A DNA stretch of 64,000 nucleotides from Actinomycetes bacterium (lineage in GTDB: Bacteria > Actinomycetota > Acidimicrobiia > Acidimicrobiales > Acidimicrobilacustridaceae). The stretch spans positions 868,001-932,000 of the forward strand of contig JAKOVH010000016.1 of assembly GCA_029782145.1 (NCBI GenBank), given 5' to 3'. The notes beneath the pieces were generated by a model, which ran no database searches, was not told the DNA's origin, and saw nothing but the letters and a program-made list of their open reading frames with translations. Shown piece after piece: positions 17,295 to 25,862 of the stretch. Made by a program: the position numbers and the translations under genes. Positions within the stretch are counted from its first letter, which is position 1, and each line of letters opens with the position of its first letter.

Positions 17295-18353
17295 ATGGAG
17301 ACCGCCGCCTTCGACTACGAGCTGCCCGCCGGGCGCATCGCCCAGCGCCCGCTGGCCCAGCGCGACGAGGCGCGGCTGCTCGTCGACCGCGGTGTCGACC
17401 TCCCGCCCGAGCACCGGTTGGTGCGCGACCTGCCGCACCTGCTCGAGCCGGGGGACCTCCTCGTCGTGAACACCACACGGGTGCTGCCGGCCCGGCTGCA
17501 CCTCCACAAGCCCACCGGAGGCGCGGCCGAGGTGCTGCTGCTGGAGCGGGTCGAGACCGTCGGCGAGGGCCAGGGCGAGCGCAAGGGCGCGTCGTGCTGG
17601 GAGGCGCTGGTGCGCCCGAGCCGCAAGCTCGCCCCGGGCACCGAGCTGCGCCCGGCCGACAGCGCCGGCGACCTCGTGGTCGTGGTCGGTGCCGACCTCG
17701 GCGAGGGCCGCCGCCACGTCGAGGTGCGCACCGACGGCGACGAGCTGGCGGCCCTGGAGCGCCACGGGGAGATGCCGCTGCCGCCCTACCTCACGTCCGG
17801 CCTCGACGACCCGGAGCGCTACCAGACGGTGTTCTCCGAGCGGGCGGCGTCCGCGGCGGCTCCGACCGCGGGCCTTCACCTCACTCCTGAGGTGTTGGCT
17901 CGCTGCGAGGAGCGGGGGATCGGGCGGGCCGACGTGGAGCTGGTGGTGGGGCTGGGCACGTTCCGGCCGATCGCCACGGAGGCGGTGGAGGACCACGTGA
18001 TGCACTCCGAGCAGTACCGGGTGCCGGCCGGGACGATGGCGGCCTGCGAGCGCACTCGAGCCGGAGGAGGCCGGGTGGTGGCGGTCGGCACCACGGCCGT
18101 GCGAGCGCTGGAGAGCGCGGCTGCCACCGGCCGCCTCGAGGGCCGCACCGAGCTGTTCATCACGCCCGGCTTCGAGTTCCGGGTGGTCGACCGGCTGCTG
18201 ACCAACTTCCACCTGCCCCGGTCGTCGCTGCTGGTGATGGTCGAGGCGTTCGTGGGCCCGCGCTGGCGCGACCTCTACGCCACCGCCCTGGCCGAGGACT
18301 ACCGCTTTCTCTCCTTCGGCGACGCCATGCTCCTGCACCACCGGTCCGGCTGA
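17295..18353 (+). CDS. queA: S-adenosylmethionine:tRNA ribosyltransferase-isomerase QueA
   Basis: A 352-residue enzyme of queuosine synthesis that moves the ribosyl moiety of SAM onto preQ1 in the wobble base of tRNA. FDYELPAGRIAQRPLAQRDEAR is the diagnostic N-terminus; TAGLHLTPEVL and the LVVGLGTFRPI stretch, with VTTAVRALESA-type and NFHLPRSSLLVMVEAF motifs, complete the family signature. Length is normal. tgt, the preceding pathway enzyme, lies 2.3 kb downstream, separated by two genes on the other strand. Confidence 0.95.
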   Translation: METAAFDYELPAGRIAQRPLAQRDEARLLVDRGVDLPPEHRLVRDLPHLLEPGDLLVVNTTRVLPARLHLHKPTGGAAEVLLLERVETVGEGQGERKGASCWEALVRPSRKLAPGTELRPADSAGDLVVVVGADLGEGRRHVEVRTDGDELAALERHGEMPLPPYLTSGLDDPERYQTVFSERAASAAAPTAGLHLTPEVLARCEERGIGRADVELVVGLGTFRPIATEAVEDHVMHSEQYRVPAGTMAACERTRAGGGRVVAVGTTAVRALESAAATGRLEGRTELFITPGFEFRVVDRLLTNFHLPRSSLLVMVEAFVGPRWRDLYATALAEDYRFLSFGDAMLLHHRSG

Positions 18354-18391
18354 TCGACCCCATCCGCCGCTGTGCGCTGCGGGGGCACAGG

Positions 18392-18820
18392 TCACGACAG
18401 GGCGCGGGCCGGAGCCTCGATGTGGCGGACGGGCAACCCGGTGCTCTGCTCGATCCGGGTGGGCACGTCGATCCGCAGCCACCGGCTGACGGCATGCGGA
18501 AGCGTCGAGACGATCACCTCGTCGTAGGAACGCTTGCCGTCGCGGACGAGCACGTCGCTGATCGCGTCCACCGGCGTCGACCAGCTCACCTCGCCGTCGA
18601 CCAGGAGACCCAGGGCGGTGAAGCGCCCGACGGCGGCGTCGAGCTTGTGCTGCGCGTCGCGGTGGACCTCGGTGTCGGTCCAGGTGAGACCGTGGGAGTG
18701 GTGCTGGACCGGGACCACGAGGTGGAAGCGGCACGGGCTCCGCTGCGCCTCGTCGAGCAAGGCGTCGGCGAGGCGGGGGTTGTCGAGCGTCTGGTGGGCG
18801 AGGACGAGGCAGGTGCGCAT
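18392..18820 (-). CDS. Conserved small alpha/beta protein, unknown function
   Basis: A 142-residue cytoplasmic protein. It opens with a strand CLVLAHQTLDNP, has a central AQHKLDAAVGRFTALGL helix, then VDAISDVLV, and ends YDEVIVSTLPHAVSRWLRID with a final LPVRHIEA strand. The order of strands and helices suggests a Rossmann-like or UspA-related fold, and the STLPxxxSRWLR motif recurs, from memory, in actinobacterial hypothetical proteins. An AGGAGGGCGCC ribosome site directly precedes the ATG at 18820, which fixes the start; an upstream GTG at 18865 is not preferred. Confidence 0.7.
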   Translation of the reverse strand: MRTCLVLAHQTLDNPRLADALLDEAQRSPCRFHLVVPVQHHSHGLTWTDTEVHRDAQHKLDAAVGRFTALGLLVDGEVSWSTPVDAISDVLVRDGKRSYDEVIVSTLPHAVSRWLRIDVPTRIEQSTGLPVRHIEAPARALS

Positions 18821-18945
18821 GGCGCCCTCCTTCACGGTCGATCGTCGACGTCGCGGCTCGCTCACCCGATCGTCCGCCCGTGCTCCCTGACCGTCAACGT
18901 GCGGGACTCAGGAGCACGAGAGCGCCGGCAGCGACCGCGTGTGGC

Positions 18946-20364
18946 TCATCCGCTGTCGGCGAAGAGTGCGGGTTCTCGCGCGGGACGGTGGGGTGGTGGG
19001 GATGAGCCACCGCTCAGGGGTGCTCGTCGCCGGTTCGGGGTCGTGTCGGTGCCCGGGGGTCCGGTGTGGCTGGGTGCTGTCGGCTCTGGTGGCAGATCGC
19101 TGTGGTCGTGGTGGTGGGGGTGGTTGGGTGGGCTGTGGCGTCCGTCGGGGTGGACGGCGACGAGTTCGTGGAAGGGGTCGCCGGTGAGGTGCCAGCCGCC
19201 TTCGTGGAGGGCGTGGTGGTGGGCGTAGCAGACCAGGGCGAGGTTGGACATGACGGTGGGGGCGGGCCAGTGGGCGATGTGGTGGGCGTGCAGGAACCGG
19301 CGGCTGGTGCCGTCGCCGAAGCGGCAGTGGCCGTCGCGCACGACCAGCGCCCGGCGCAGGGCGGGGGTGACGGTGCGTGCGGTGGTGCCGAGCCCGACGG
19401 CGCGCCCGTCGCGGTCTTGGACCAGGACGCTGAGCCGGGAGTCGCACACCAGGCGGCGGGCGGTGTCGGTGGCGAGGGGTTGGCCGGTCTCGAGCTCGGC
19501 GGTGGCGGCCGGGTCGTCGTCGCAGATGGCGGCGAGCTCGGCGATGACGACCACGGTGGCCCGGTCGGGGTCGGCATCGGCGGCGATGGTCGCGGAGGCG
19601 AGGGCGAGGAGCCCGTCGGCGTGGCGTTGGCCGGGGGTGGTGGTGCCGTCGCGGTCGGGCATCTGGCGTTCGATGGCTTTGAGTAGGCGGGCGCCGTCGT
19701 CGAGGGGCAGCGAGCCGCGGAAGCGCAGCTCCTGTCCGGCGGTCCACGACTCGAAGTTGCGCACCCGCCGGGCTTCGGCATGGTCCTTGGCCGCCGGGCG
19801 GCGGCGGCGAGCGGCGCGGCGGCGCAGGGTGGCCACGCTCATCGACGGCGCCGCGTCCGCTAGGCGCCGGTCCCGCTCGGCCATCCCGCCGTCACCGGCG
19901 GGTGCCTCCTCGCCGTCGTCGCCGTCGCCGTGGATGGTGTCGGCGGCCAGCTCGATGGCGGGTTTGACCTGTTCGGCGGACAGCTCACCAGCGGCGGCCT
20001 TGTCGGCCAGGTGCGGCAGCTCGTCGAGCTTGCGGTCCATGTCGATCTGCTCGCTGGCGGTGTGGCGGGAGATGCCGAGCTGGCCCGCCGCCCAGTCCGC
20101 GGCGTCGCGCGATCCGACCGCTTCGTAGGCCCGACGTTCCTCCACCAGGCGCAGCACCCGGCGCTGGTGGTGCTGCAACGCCGAGATCGCCCGCTGCAAC
20201 TCCTCGGCCGCGACCCGCAGCCCCCGCCCGTCGAGACGCCCCCACTCGAGCTCACCGTCGAGCCCGAAACGGATCACGCACGACGCCACCACCACATCCA
20301 CCAACGGGATCGACGACCCCTCCACCGTGGCGGCCAGGTTGTGGGTGACATCCCCGAACGGCAT
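18946..20364 (-). CDS. DUF222 / HNH endonuclease domain protein (13E12-repeat family)
   Basis: A 472-residue protein. The N-terminal ~300 residues are a helical DUF222 domain (SALQHHQRRVLRLVEERRAYEAV region). It is followed by the HNH site RRFLHAHHIAHW, then NLALVCYAHHHALHEGGW. The usual CRFPGC pair is CRFGDG here, so the second structural cysteine is missing and zinc binding may be weakened. The last ~70 residues are rich in His, Pro and Ser and look disordered. The family is abundant, repeated and often SOS-controlled in actinobacteria; its function is not settled. It separates queA from tgt. Confidence 0.85.
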   Translation of the reverse strand: MPFGDVTHNLAATVEGSSIPLVDVVVASCVIRFGLDGELEWGRLDGRGLRVAAEELQRAISALQHHQRRVLRLVEERRAYEAVGSRDAADWAAGQLGISRHTASEQIDMDRKLDELPHLADKAAAGELSAEQVKPAIELAADTIHGDGDDGEEAPAGDGGMAERDRRLADAAPSMSVATLRRRAARRRRPAAKDHAEARRVRNFESWTAGQELRFRGSLPLDDGARLLKAIERQMPDRDGTTTPGQRHADGLLALASATIAADADPDRATVVVIAELAAICDDDPAATAELETGQPLATDTARRLVCDSRLSVLVQDRDGRAVGLGTTARTVTPALRRALVVRDGHCRFGDGTSRRFLHAHHIAHWPAPTVMSNLALVCYAHHHALHEGGWHLTGDPFHELVAVHPDGRHSPPNHPHHHDHSDLPPEPTAPSHTGPPGTDTTPNRRRAPLSGGSSPPPHRPAREPALFADSG

Positions 20365-20487
20365 CGCAGGTCCTCACGACACGACCGGACTCGACGGACA
20401 CCGCACCATGCCCTTCGGGCAACGACCGGTGTCGAACGGGGAAGAACACCAGTATGCCACCACGAACAGCCGCGCGCAACACGAAAA

Positions 20488-20502
20488 CGGACATTCGTTC
20501 CG
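20488..20502. promoter_or_regulatory. Imperfect palindrome upstream of the DUF222/HNH gene, possible SOS-type box
   Basis: CGGACATTCGTTCCG is a near-palindrome about 125 bases upstream of the HNH gene start. It recalls, but does not match, the actinobacterial LexA consensus TCGAAC-N4-GTTCGA. It is listed because mycobacterial 13E12 genes are known to carry LexA boxes. The rest of the gap to tgt (20365-20641) shows nothing else I can name. Confidence 0.25.
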
Positions 20503-20641
20503 AGATCGGCGACCGTGCCGGCATCCGTGCTCCACTCCGCTCCTCCCCACCGATGATGCTGAGCCCGCTCCCTGCCTGTCCGACGACATGAGCGGGCTGG
20601 GGACAGCCCCGGGGCCAAGCGGCCGGCCGACATCAGCCCGG

Positions 20642-20647
20642 TAGATT
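20642..20647 (+). promoter_or_regulatory. -10 box (TAGATT), leaderless spacing
   Basis: TAGATT is followed by eight bases and the GTG of tgt at 20656. tgt therefore has its own promoter, independent of queA. Confidence 0.5.
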
Positions 20648-20655
20648 CGCCGGCC

Positions 20656-21819
20656 GTGCCCCCACCACCCGCCTCCGTCTCCGGCCAGGTGCTGTCGTTC
20701 GCCGTGGACGCCACCGACGGAGCCGCCCGCGCCGGGGTGGTGACGACGGCCCGGGGCACGTTCCGCACGCCGGTGTTCATGCCGGTGGGCACCCGGGCGG
20801 CGGTGCGCACGCTCACCTCCGCCGACCTCGAGCAGCTCGGGGCCGAGGTGATCCTGGCCAACACCTACCACCTGATGCTGCGTCCCGGGGCCGAGCTGAT
20901 CGCCGAGCTGGGTGGGTTGCACGGCTTCGCCGACTGGGACGGCCACGTCCTCACCGACTCGGGTGGCTACCAGGTGTTCTCGCTCGAGCCCAAGGTCACC
21001 GACGACGGCGCCACGTTCCGCTCCACCTACGACGGCAGCACCCACCACCTCACCCCGGAGGGCGCGGTGGCGATCCAGCAGGCGCTCGGCAGCGACATCA
21101 CGATGGTGCTCGACGTCTGCCCGCCCCATCCGTCGCCGCCGGCCGTCGTGCGGTCCGCCGTCGACCGCTCGGCCCTGTGGGCCCGCCGGGCCAAGGCGGC
21201 CAACGGGCCGGCCCGCGCCGAGGGGTCCACCCAGGCCCAGTTCGGCATCGTGCAGGGCGGCGTCGACCTCGCCCTGCGCACCGAGAGCGCCGAGCGCACC
21301 GTCGCCCTCGACTTCGACGGCTACGGCATCGGTGGTCTCTCGGTCGGGGAGACCCGGGCCGAGATGCTGCCGGCGCTGGCGGCCACCACGGCCGTGCTGC
21401 CCGCCGACCGGCCCCGCTACCTCATGGGCGTCGGTGACCCGGTGAGCATGGTGGAGGCGGTCGCTCTCGGGGTGGACATGTTCGACTGCGTGCTGCCCAC
21501 CCGGCTGGCTCGCCACGGCACGATCCTCACCTCCGAGGGTCGGCTCAACATCCGCAACGCCCGCTTCGCCCGCGACCCCGAGCCGCTCGAGCCCGGCTGC
21601 TCGTGCCCGACGTGCCAGCGCTGGTCGCGTGCCTACCTGCGCCACCTGCTGGCCGTCTCGGAGCCCAGCGCGGCCCGCCTGACCACCTTGCACAACGTCC
21701 ACTGGCTGTTGGGCCTGATCGACGCCGCCCGGGACGCCATCGCGGCGGGCACCTACGACGCGTTCCGCCGGTCGGTGGCGGCGGTGTGGGACCAGCCGCC
21801 TGGGGGACACGGTCCCTGA
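20656..21819 (+). CDS. tgt: tRNA-guanine transglycosylase
   Basis: A 387-residue TIM-barrel enzyme that exchanges guanine-34 of GUN-anticodon tRNAs for preQ1. ANTYHLMLRPG, LTDSGGYQVFS (catalytic Asp and substrate loop) and MFDCVLPTR (nucleophile Asp) are intact; the zinc site is the CSCPTCQ cluster plus the His of TTLHNVHW. Length is standard. The GTG start is fixed by a TAGATT box eight bases upstream. With queA it supplies the middle of queuosine synthesis. Confidence 0.96.
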   Translation: MPPPPASVSGQVLSFAVDATDGAARAGVVTTARGTFRTPVFMPVGTRAAVRTLTSADLEQLGAEVILANTYHLMLRPGAELIAELGGLHGFADWDGHVLTDSGGYQVFSLEPKVTDDGATFRSTYDGSTHHLTPEGAVAIQQALGSDITMVLDVCPPHPSPPAVVRSAVDRSALWARRAKAANGPARAEGSTQAQFGIVQGGVDLALRTESAERTVALDFDGYGIGGLSVGETRAEMLPALAATTAVLPADRPRYLMGVGDPVSMVEAVALGVDMFDCVLPTRLARHGTILTSEGRLNIRNARFARDPEPLEPGCSCPTCQRWSRAYLRHLLAVSEPSAARLTTLHNVHWLLGLIDAARDAIAAGTYDAFRRSVAAVWDQPPGGHGP

Positions 21820-21850
21820 CCGCTGTCCGACCACGGGGTCTGTGGGGCGG

Positions 21851-21856
21851 TACTGT
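21851..21856 (+). promoter_or_regulatory. -10 box (TACTGT) of the yajC-secD-secF operon
   Basis: TACTGT lies 64 bases before the yajC ATG, giving a leader of about 58 bases. Unlike most promoters here it is not leaderless. Confidence 0.35.
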
Positions 21857-21920
21857 GGCCGGGTTTGCCGACCACCCCCGGCCGGCACGATCCCTCCGAC
21901 ACCACCGAGCTCCTCGACCC

Positions 21921-22307
21921 ATGCCCCAGCTGATCCTGATCATCCTGCTGTTCGCGGTGGCGTGGGTGGTGCTCATCCTCCCCAAGCAGCGGGAGCTGAA
22001 GCGCCACCAGGCCCTCGTGGCCTCGCTCGAGGTGGGCGACCGGGTCATGACCGGCTCGGGGTTCTACGGCACCCTCACCGAGGTCACCGACGACACCGTG
22101 CTGGTCGAGCTGGCGCCCGGTGTGGAGGTGAAGCTGGCCCGCCGAGCGGTCGCCGCCAAGCTGGTCGACGAGCCGCAGCTCGGCGGCACCGAGGGCCCTC
22201 GCGGCCTCGACCGCGCTGGCGGCCCGGACATCGCCGACGGCCCGGACAGCATCGACGGCCCGGACAGCGCTGACGGCGGCGATGGCGGCGAGGAGCCCAT
22301 CCCATGA
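21921..22307 (+). CDS. yajC: Preprotein translocase subunit YajC
   Basis: A 128-residue protein. The N-terminal helix ILIILLFAVAWVVLILP anchors it, followed by the conserved KQRELKRHQALVASLEVGDRVMT-like cytoplasmic domain typical of YajC, an auxiliary part of the SecDF complex. After about residue 85 the C-terminus is an acidic low-complexity tail with repeats of the DGPDS type, likely disordered. The stop overlaps secD by ATGA. Confidence 0.92.
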   Translation: MPQLILIILLFAVAWVVLILPKQRELKRHQALVASLEVGDRVMTGSGFYGTLTEVTDDTVLVELAPGVEVKLARRAVAAKLVDEPQLGGTEGPRGLDRAGGPDIADGPDSIDGPDSADGGDGGEEPIP

Positions 22308-24010
22308 GGCGGTTCCGCGGCTACTGGTCGCTGATCATCATCGTGGTGGTCGCCGCGGTGTCGCTCGCCTACACCTTCGCCGTGGGCAACAAGCCACTGC
22401 TCGGCCTCGACCTGCAGGGCGGCGTCTCGGTCGTGCTCAAGCCCAAGAACCAGGTCGACAGCGACACCATCAACGAGGCCATCTCCATCATCCGCCAGCG
22501 CGTCGACGCCCTCGGTGTGGCCGAGCCCGAGATCACCCGGCAGGGGAACAACATCCTCATCCAGATCCCCGGCGTGAAGGACAAGGACCGGGCCCTCGCC
22601 CTCGTCGGCCAGACGGCCGAGCTGCAGTTCCGCCCCGTGCTCAGCGCCAGCGCGGCACAGCCCACCGACACCGGCGGCGGGACCGGCAGCACCGACACCA
22701 CCGGCTCCACCACCACGACCACCGGTTCGGGAGGCAGCGGCGAGCAGGGCCTGGGCCTCGGCACCGGCGAGCTGGCCGGAGGGGTGGCCGCCCCGCCGGC
22801 CACCCTCGGCGACACGGGCTACGAGACGGCCCAGGCCGACTCCACCACCACGCCCACCACCGCGCCCGCGGACGCCACCGGCACCACGGCCGACACCTCG
22901 GGCGCGACCTCGGCCGGAGCCGGGCTCTCCCCGGACGTGTGCACCACCGGCGTGCCGGCCGAGCAGACGAACCCCACCGGCACCGCCCAGCTGCCCGAGT
23001 GCGAGAAGGGCCAGCTCGTGGCCGTCTACACCGTGGGGCCGGTCGGGCTCACCGGCTCGGCGCTCTCCACCGCCCGGGCCACCCTGAACGGCCAGACCGG
23101 ACAGTGGGTGGTCAACCCCGTGTTCAAGGGCGGCAGCGACGGCATCGGGCTGTTCAACACCGCCGCCGCCGAGTGCTACCAGCGCACGTCGAACTGCCCG
23201 ACCGGCCAGCTGGCGATCGTCCTCGACGGTCGCGTGATCTCGGCGCCGTCGATCAAGACGGCGAGCTTCCAGGCCGACCAGATCGAGATCTCCGGCACGT
23301 TCACCGAGCGCACCGCCAAGGACCTGGCCACCTCGCTCAAGTACGGCGCCCTGCCCGTCGAGCTCGAGCAGCAGCAGGCCCAGATCGTGTCGGCCACCCT
23401 CGGCCGCGACGCCCTGCACGCCGGGCTGGTCGCCGGCCTCGTGGGCCTGGTCCTGGCGTCGCTCTACATGGTCGCCTGGTACCGGGTGCTGGGGGCGTTC
23501 TCCATCCTGAAGCTCGCCGTCGAGGGCGCCCTGCTCTGGTCGATCATCTCCTGGCTCGGCACCAACAACGGCCTGGCCCTCACCCTGGCCGGCATCACCG
23601 GCATCATCGTCTCGATCGGCGTGTCGCTCGACTCCAACGTCGTCTACTACGAGCACCTCAAGGAAGACGTCCACAACGGCCGCACGATCCGCAGCGCCAC
23701 CGACCGCGCCTTCCACTCGTCGTTCTCCACCATCGTGAAGGCCGACGTCGCCTCGCTCATCGGTGCCGGCCTGCTGTGGTGGCTCACCGTCGGCCCGGTC
23801 CGGGGCTTCGCCTTCTACCTGGGCCTGTCCACCGCGCTCGACCTGGTCACCTCGTGGGCCTACATGCGGCCGGTCGTGAAGCTGGCCACCCGATCCCGTC
23901 GGCTGCTGGCCCGCCCGAGGTTGCTCGGCATCCCCGAGGAGCAGGTGTCGACCACCCCCCGGGGCCGCGGACCGGCCCGCCCGTCGTCGAGCGCAGGAGC
24001 AGCGCGATGA
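22304..24010 (+). CDS. secD: Protein translocase subunit SecD
   Basis: A 568-residue membrane protein that, with SecF, uses the proton gradient to pull proteins through SecYEG. An N-terminal helix (10-27) is followed by GLDLQGGVSVVL; the six-helix C-terminal bundle includes the DSNVVYYEHLKED-type motif. Within the first extracytoplasmic domain an insertion at about 118-235 is rich in Thr, Gly, Ser and Ala and carries cysteines at 213 and 233; another Cys pair follows in the AECYQRTSNC segment. Overlaps yajC and secF. Confidence 0.94.
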   Translation: MRRFRGYWSLIIIVVVAAVSLAYTFAVGNKPLLGLDLQGGVSVVLKPKNQVDSDTINEAISIIRQRVDALGVAEPEITRQGNNILIQIPGVKDKDRALALVGQTAELQFRPVLSASAAQPTDTGGGTGSTDTTGSTTTTTGSGGSGEQGLGLGTGELAGGVAAPPATLGDTGYETAQADSTTTPTTAPADATGTTADTSGATSAGAGLSPDVCTTGVPAEQTNPTGTAQLPECEKGQLVAVYTVGPVGLTGSALSTARATLNGQTGQWVVNPVFKGGSDGIGLFNTAAAECYQRTSNCPTGQLAIVLDGRVISAPSIKTASFQADQIEISGTFTERTAKDLATSLKYGALPVELEQQQAQIVSATLGRDALHAGLVAGLVGLVLASLYMVAWYRVLGAFSILKLAVEGALLWSIISWLGTNNGLALTLAGITGIIVSIGVSLDSNVVYYEHLKEDVHNGRTIRSATDRAFHSSFSTIVKADVASLIGAGLLWWLTVGPVRGFAFYLGLSTALDLVTSWAYMRPVVKLATRSRRLLARPRLLGIPEEQVSTTPRGRGPARPSSSAGAAR

Positions 24011-25176
24011 GCGTCTTCGGTCGGCTCAACCGCGGCGAGACCGACATCGACTTCCTCCGCTGGTGGAAGCGCACCCTGCTGGTGTCGGCCGTACTCGTGG
24101 TGGTGAGCGTCGCCTCGCTGTTCGCCCGCGGCCTCAACCTCGGCATCGACTTCGAGGGCGGCGTGTCGTGGGAGGTGTCGGCCCCCGGTGTGTCGGTGAA
24201 CGAGGCGCGCGACGCCCTCGCCTCGGTCGGTGAGGGCCAGGCCAAGATCCAGATCGTCGGCAGCGACATCGTGCGGGTGCAGGGACCCGAGGCCTCGCCC
24301 GAGCACGAGGCGGAGGTGCGCCAGAAGCTCGCCGACCTGGCCCAGACCGACGTCGGCAACGTCAACGTCTCGACCGTCGGCGCGTCGTGGGGCAGCGACA
24401 TCACCAAGTCCGCGGTGCGGGCTCTGGTGTTCTTCTTCGTGGCCATCCTCGTGTACCTCACCATCCGCCTCGAGTGGCGCATGGCGGTCGCCGCCATCGT
24501 GGCGGTGATCCACGACGTCCTGATCAGCGTCGGCGTGTACTCGGTGTTCCAGTTCGAGGTCACGCCGGGCACGGTCATCGCGTTCCTCACCATCCTCGGC
24601 TACTCGATCTACGACACGATCGTCGTCGACGACAAGATCAAGGAGAACGAGCGCCTGGTCGGCCTGAGCGGCCGCATGACCTACGGGCAGATGACCTCGC
24701 TGTCGATGAACCAGGTGCTGCTGCGCTCGCTGAACACGAGCATCGTGTCGATCCTCCCGGTCGTCGCCCTGCTGGTGGTGGGCGCCGGGATCATGGGGGC
24801 GGTCACCCTCGAGGAGTTCTCCACCGCCCTGCTCGTGGGTCTCCTCGTCGGCGCCTACTCCTCGATCGGCGTGGCCGCGCCCGTGCTGGTGTGGATGAAG
24901 GAGCGCGAGCCGAAGAACCGCACCATCCGCGAGCGCCTCGCGGCCCAGGGGGTCGACGTCGGCCACACCGCACCCCGGCCGACGGGCCAGCGGCTGCTCG
25001 AGGTCGAGGACGAGGCGCACGGCGAGCCCGACCCCGGCGCGCTCGACCCCACCGACGACGAGCAGGCGCCGTCGGCGCCGTCGGCGCGACCGGCGCCCGC
25101 CCCTCGGGCGAACGCGCCTCGGACACCGACCGGGGGCATCCCTCCACGGCCCCGCAAGAAGGGCCGCAAGCGCTGA
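24007..25176 (+). CDS. secF: Protein translocase subunit SecF
   Basis: A 389-residue partner of SecD. LGIDFEGGVSWEV follows the first helix; the conserved loop SIYDTIVVDDKIKENERL corresponds to the NDTVVVFDRxREN motif with some substitutions. Six helices are evident. After about residue 305 a polar, then Ala/Pro-rich tail ends in a lysine/arginine cluster and is likely cytoplasmic. The ATG overlaps the secD stop and is preceded by AGGAG. Confidence 0.94.
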   Translation: MSVFGRLNRGETDIDFLRWWKRTLLVSAVLVVVSVASLFARGLNLGIDFEGGVSWEVSAPGVSVNEARDALASVGEGQAKIQIVGSDIVRVQGPEASPEHEAEVRQKLADLAQTDVGNVNVSTVGASWGSDITKSAVRALVFFFVAILVYLTIRLEWRMAVAAIVAVIHDVLISVGVYSVFQFEVTPGTVIAFLTILGYSIYDTIVVDDKIKENERLVGLSGRMTYGQMTSLSMNQVLLRSLNTSIVSILPVVALLVVGAGIMGAVTLEEFSTALLVGLLVGAYSSIGVAAPVLVWMKEREPKNRTIRERLAAQGVDVGHTAPRPTGQRLLEVEDEAHGEPDPGALDPTDDEQAPSAPSARPAPAPRANAPRTPTGGIPPRPRKKGRKR

Positions 25177-25239
25177 TCCGGGCCTCGACCCCCTGATCCG
25201 GGGCTCGTCGCGCAGAGCCGGGCGGGCGGCCCGACCCTG

Positions 25240-25245
25240 TAGCGT
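25240..25245 (+). promoter_or_regulatory. -10 box (TAGCGT), leaderless spacing
   Basis: TAGCGT is followed by GGGCCC and the ATG of apt at 25252, a six-base leaderless arrangement in the short gap after secF. Confidence 0.5.
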
Positions 25246-25251
25246 GGGCCC

Positions 25252-25857
25252 ATGTCGCCCGCCCCGGACGTCGCCGCCACCATCGCCGGGCTGGTGCGCG
25301 ACATCCCCGACTGGCCCCAGCCGGGCGTGGTGTTCAAGGACATCACCCCGCTGCTGAACGACGCTGCCGCCTTCGCGGCGGTCGTCGACGCCCTGGTCGA
25401 GGCCACCACCGTGCCGGGCCGGCGCATCGACCGGGTGCTCGGGGTGGAGGCGCGCGGCTTCGTGTTCGCCGCACCGGTGGCCTACAAGCTCGGTGCCGGC
25501 TTCGTGCCGGTGCGCAAGGCCGGCAAGCTGCCCCACGAGATCGAGCAGGAGGAGTACGTGCTCGAGTACGGCGTCGACCTGCTCGAGGTGCACCGCGACG
25601 CCATCCGGCCGGGCGAGCAGGTGCTCGTCGTCGACGACGTGCTCGCCACCGGGGGCACGGCGGCGGCCACCGCCCGGCTGGTCGACAAGCTCGGCGGGGT
25701 GGTCGCCGGCTTCGGGTTCGTGATGGAGCTGACCCACCTCGGCGGCCGGGCGGCCCTCTCGGGCCACACCGTCGAGTCGCTCGTCACCTTCGGCCCGGCC
25801 GGGGCCGGGCCGGCCCCGGGTGCACAGGCGGTCAGCGCCCCCGGAGCGGGGGAGTAG
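25252..25857 (+). CDS. apt: Adenine phosphoribosyltransferase
   Basis: A 201-residue purine salvage enzyme making AMP from adenine and PRPP. IPDWPQPGVVFKDITPLL is the family N-terminus, GVEARGFVFAAPVAY the base-binding region, and VLVVDDVLATGGTA the PRPP site. The last ~25 residues are a Gly/Ala/Pro tail beyond the core. It precedes rel by five bases; secDF-apt-rel is a widely conserved order. Confidence 0.95.
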   Translation: MSPAPDVAATIAGLVRDIPDWPQPGVVFKDITPLLNDAAAFAAVVDALVEATTVPGRRIDRVLGVEARGFVFAAPVAYKLGAGFVPVRKAGKLPHEIEQEEYVLEYGVDLLEVHRDAIRPGEQVLVVDDVLATGGTAAATARLVDKLGGVVAGFGFVMELTHLGGRAALSGHTVESLVTFGPAGAGPAPGAQAVSAPGAGE

Positions 25858-25862
25858 CGGCG

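Noticed and set aside
18946-20364. An insertion sequence or homing endonuclease
   Set aside because: No terminal inverted repeats, target duplications, transposase motifs or intron/intein boundaries are seen; it is a free-standing DUF222/HNH gene.
22680-22900. A tandem DNA repeat in secD
   Set aside because: The ACC-rich stretch encodes Thr runs but has no regular unit; it is low-complexity linker coding.
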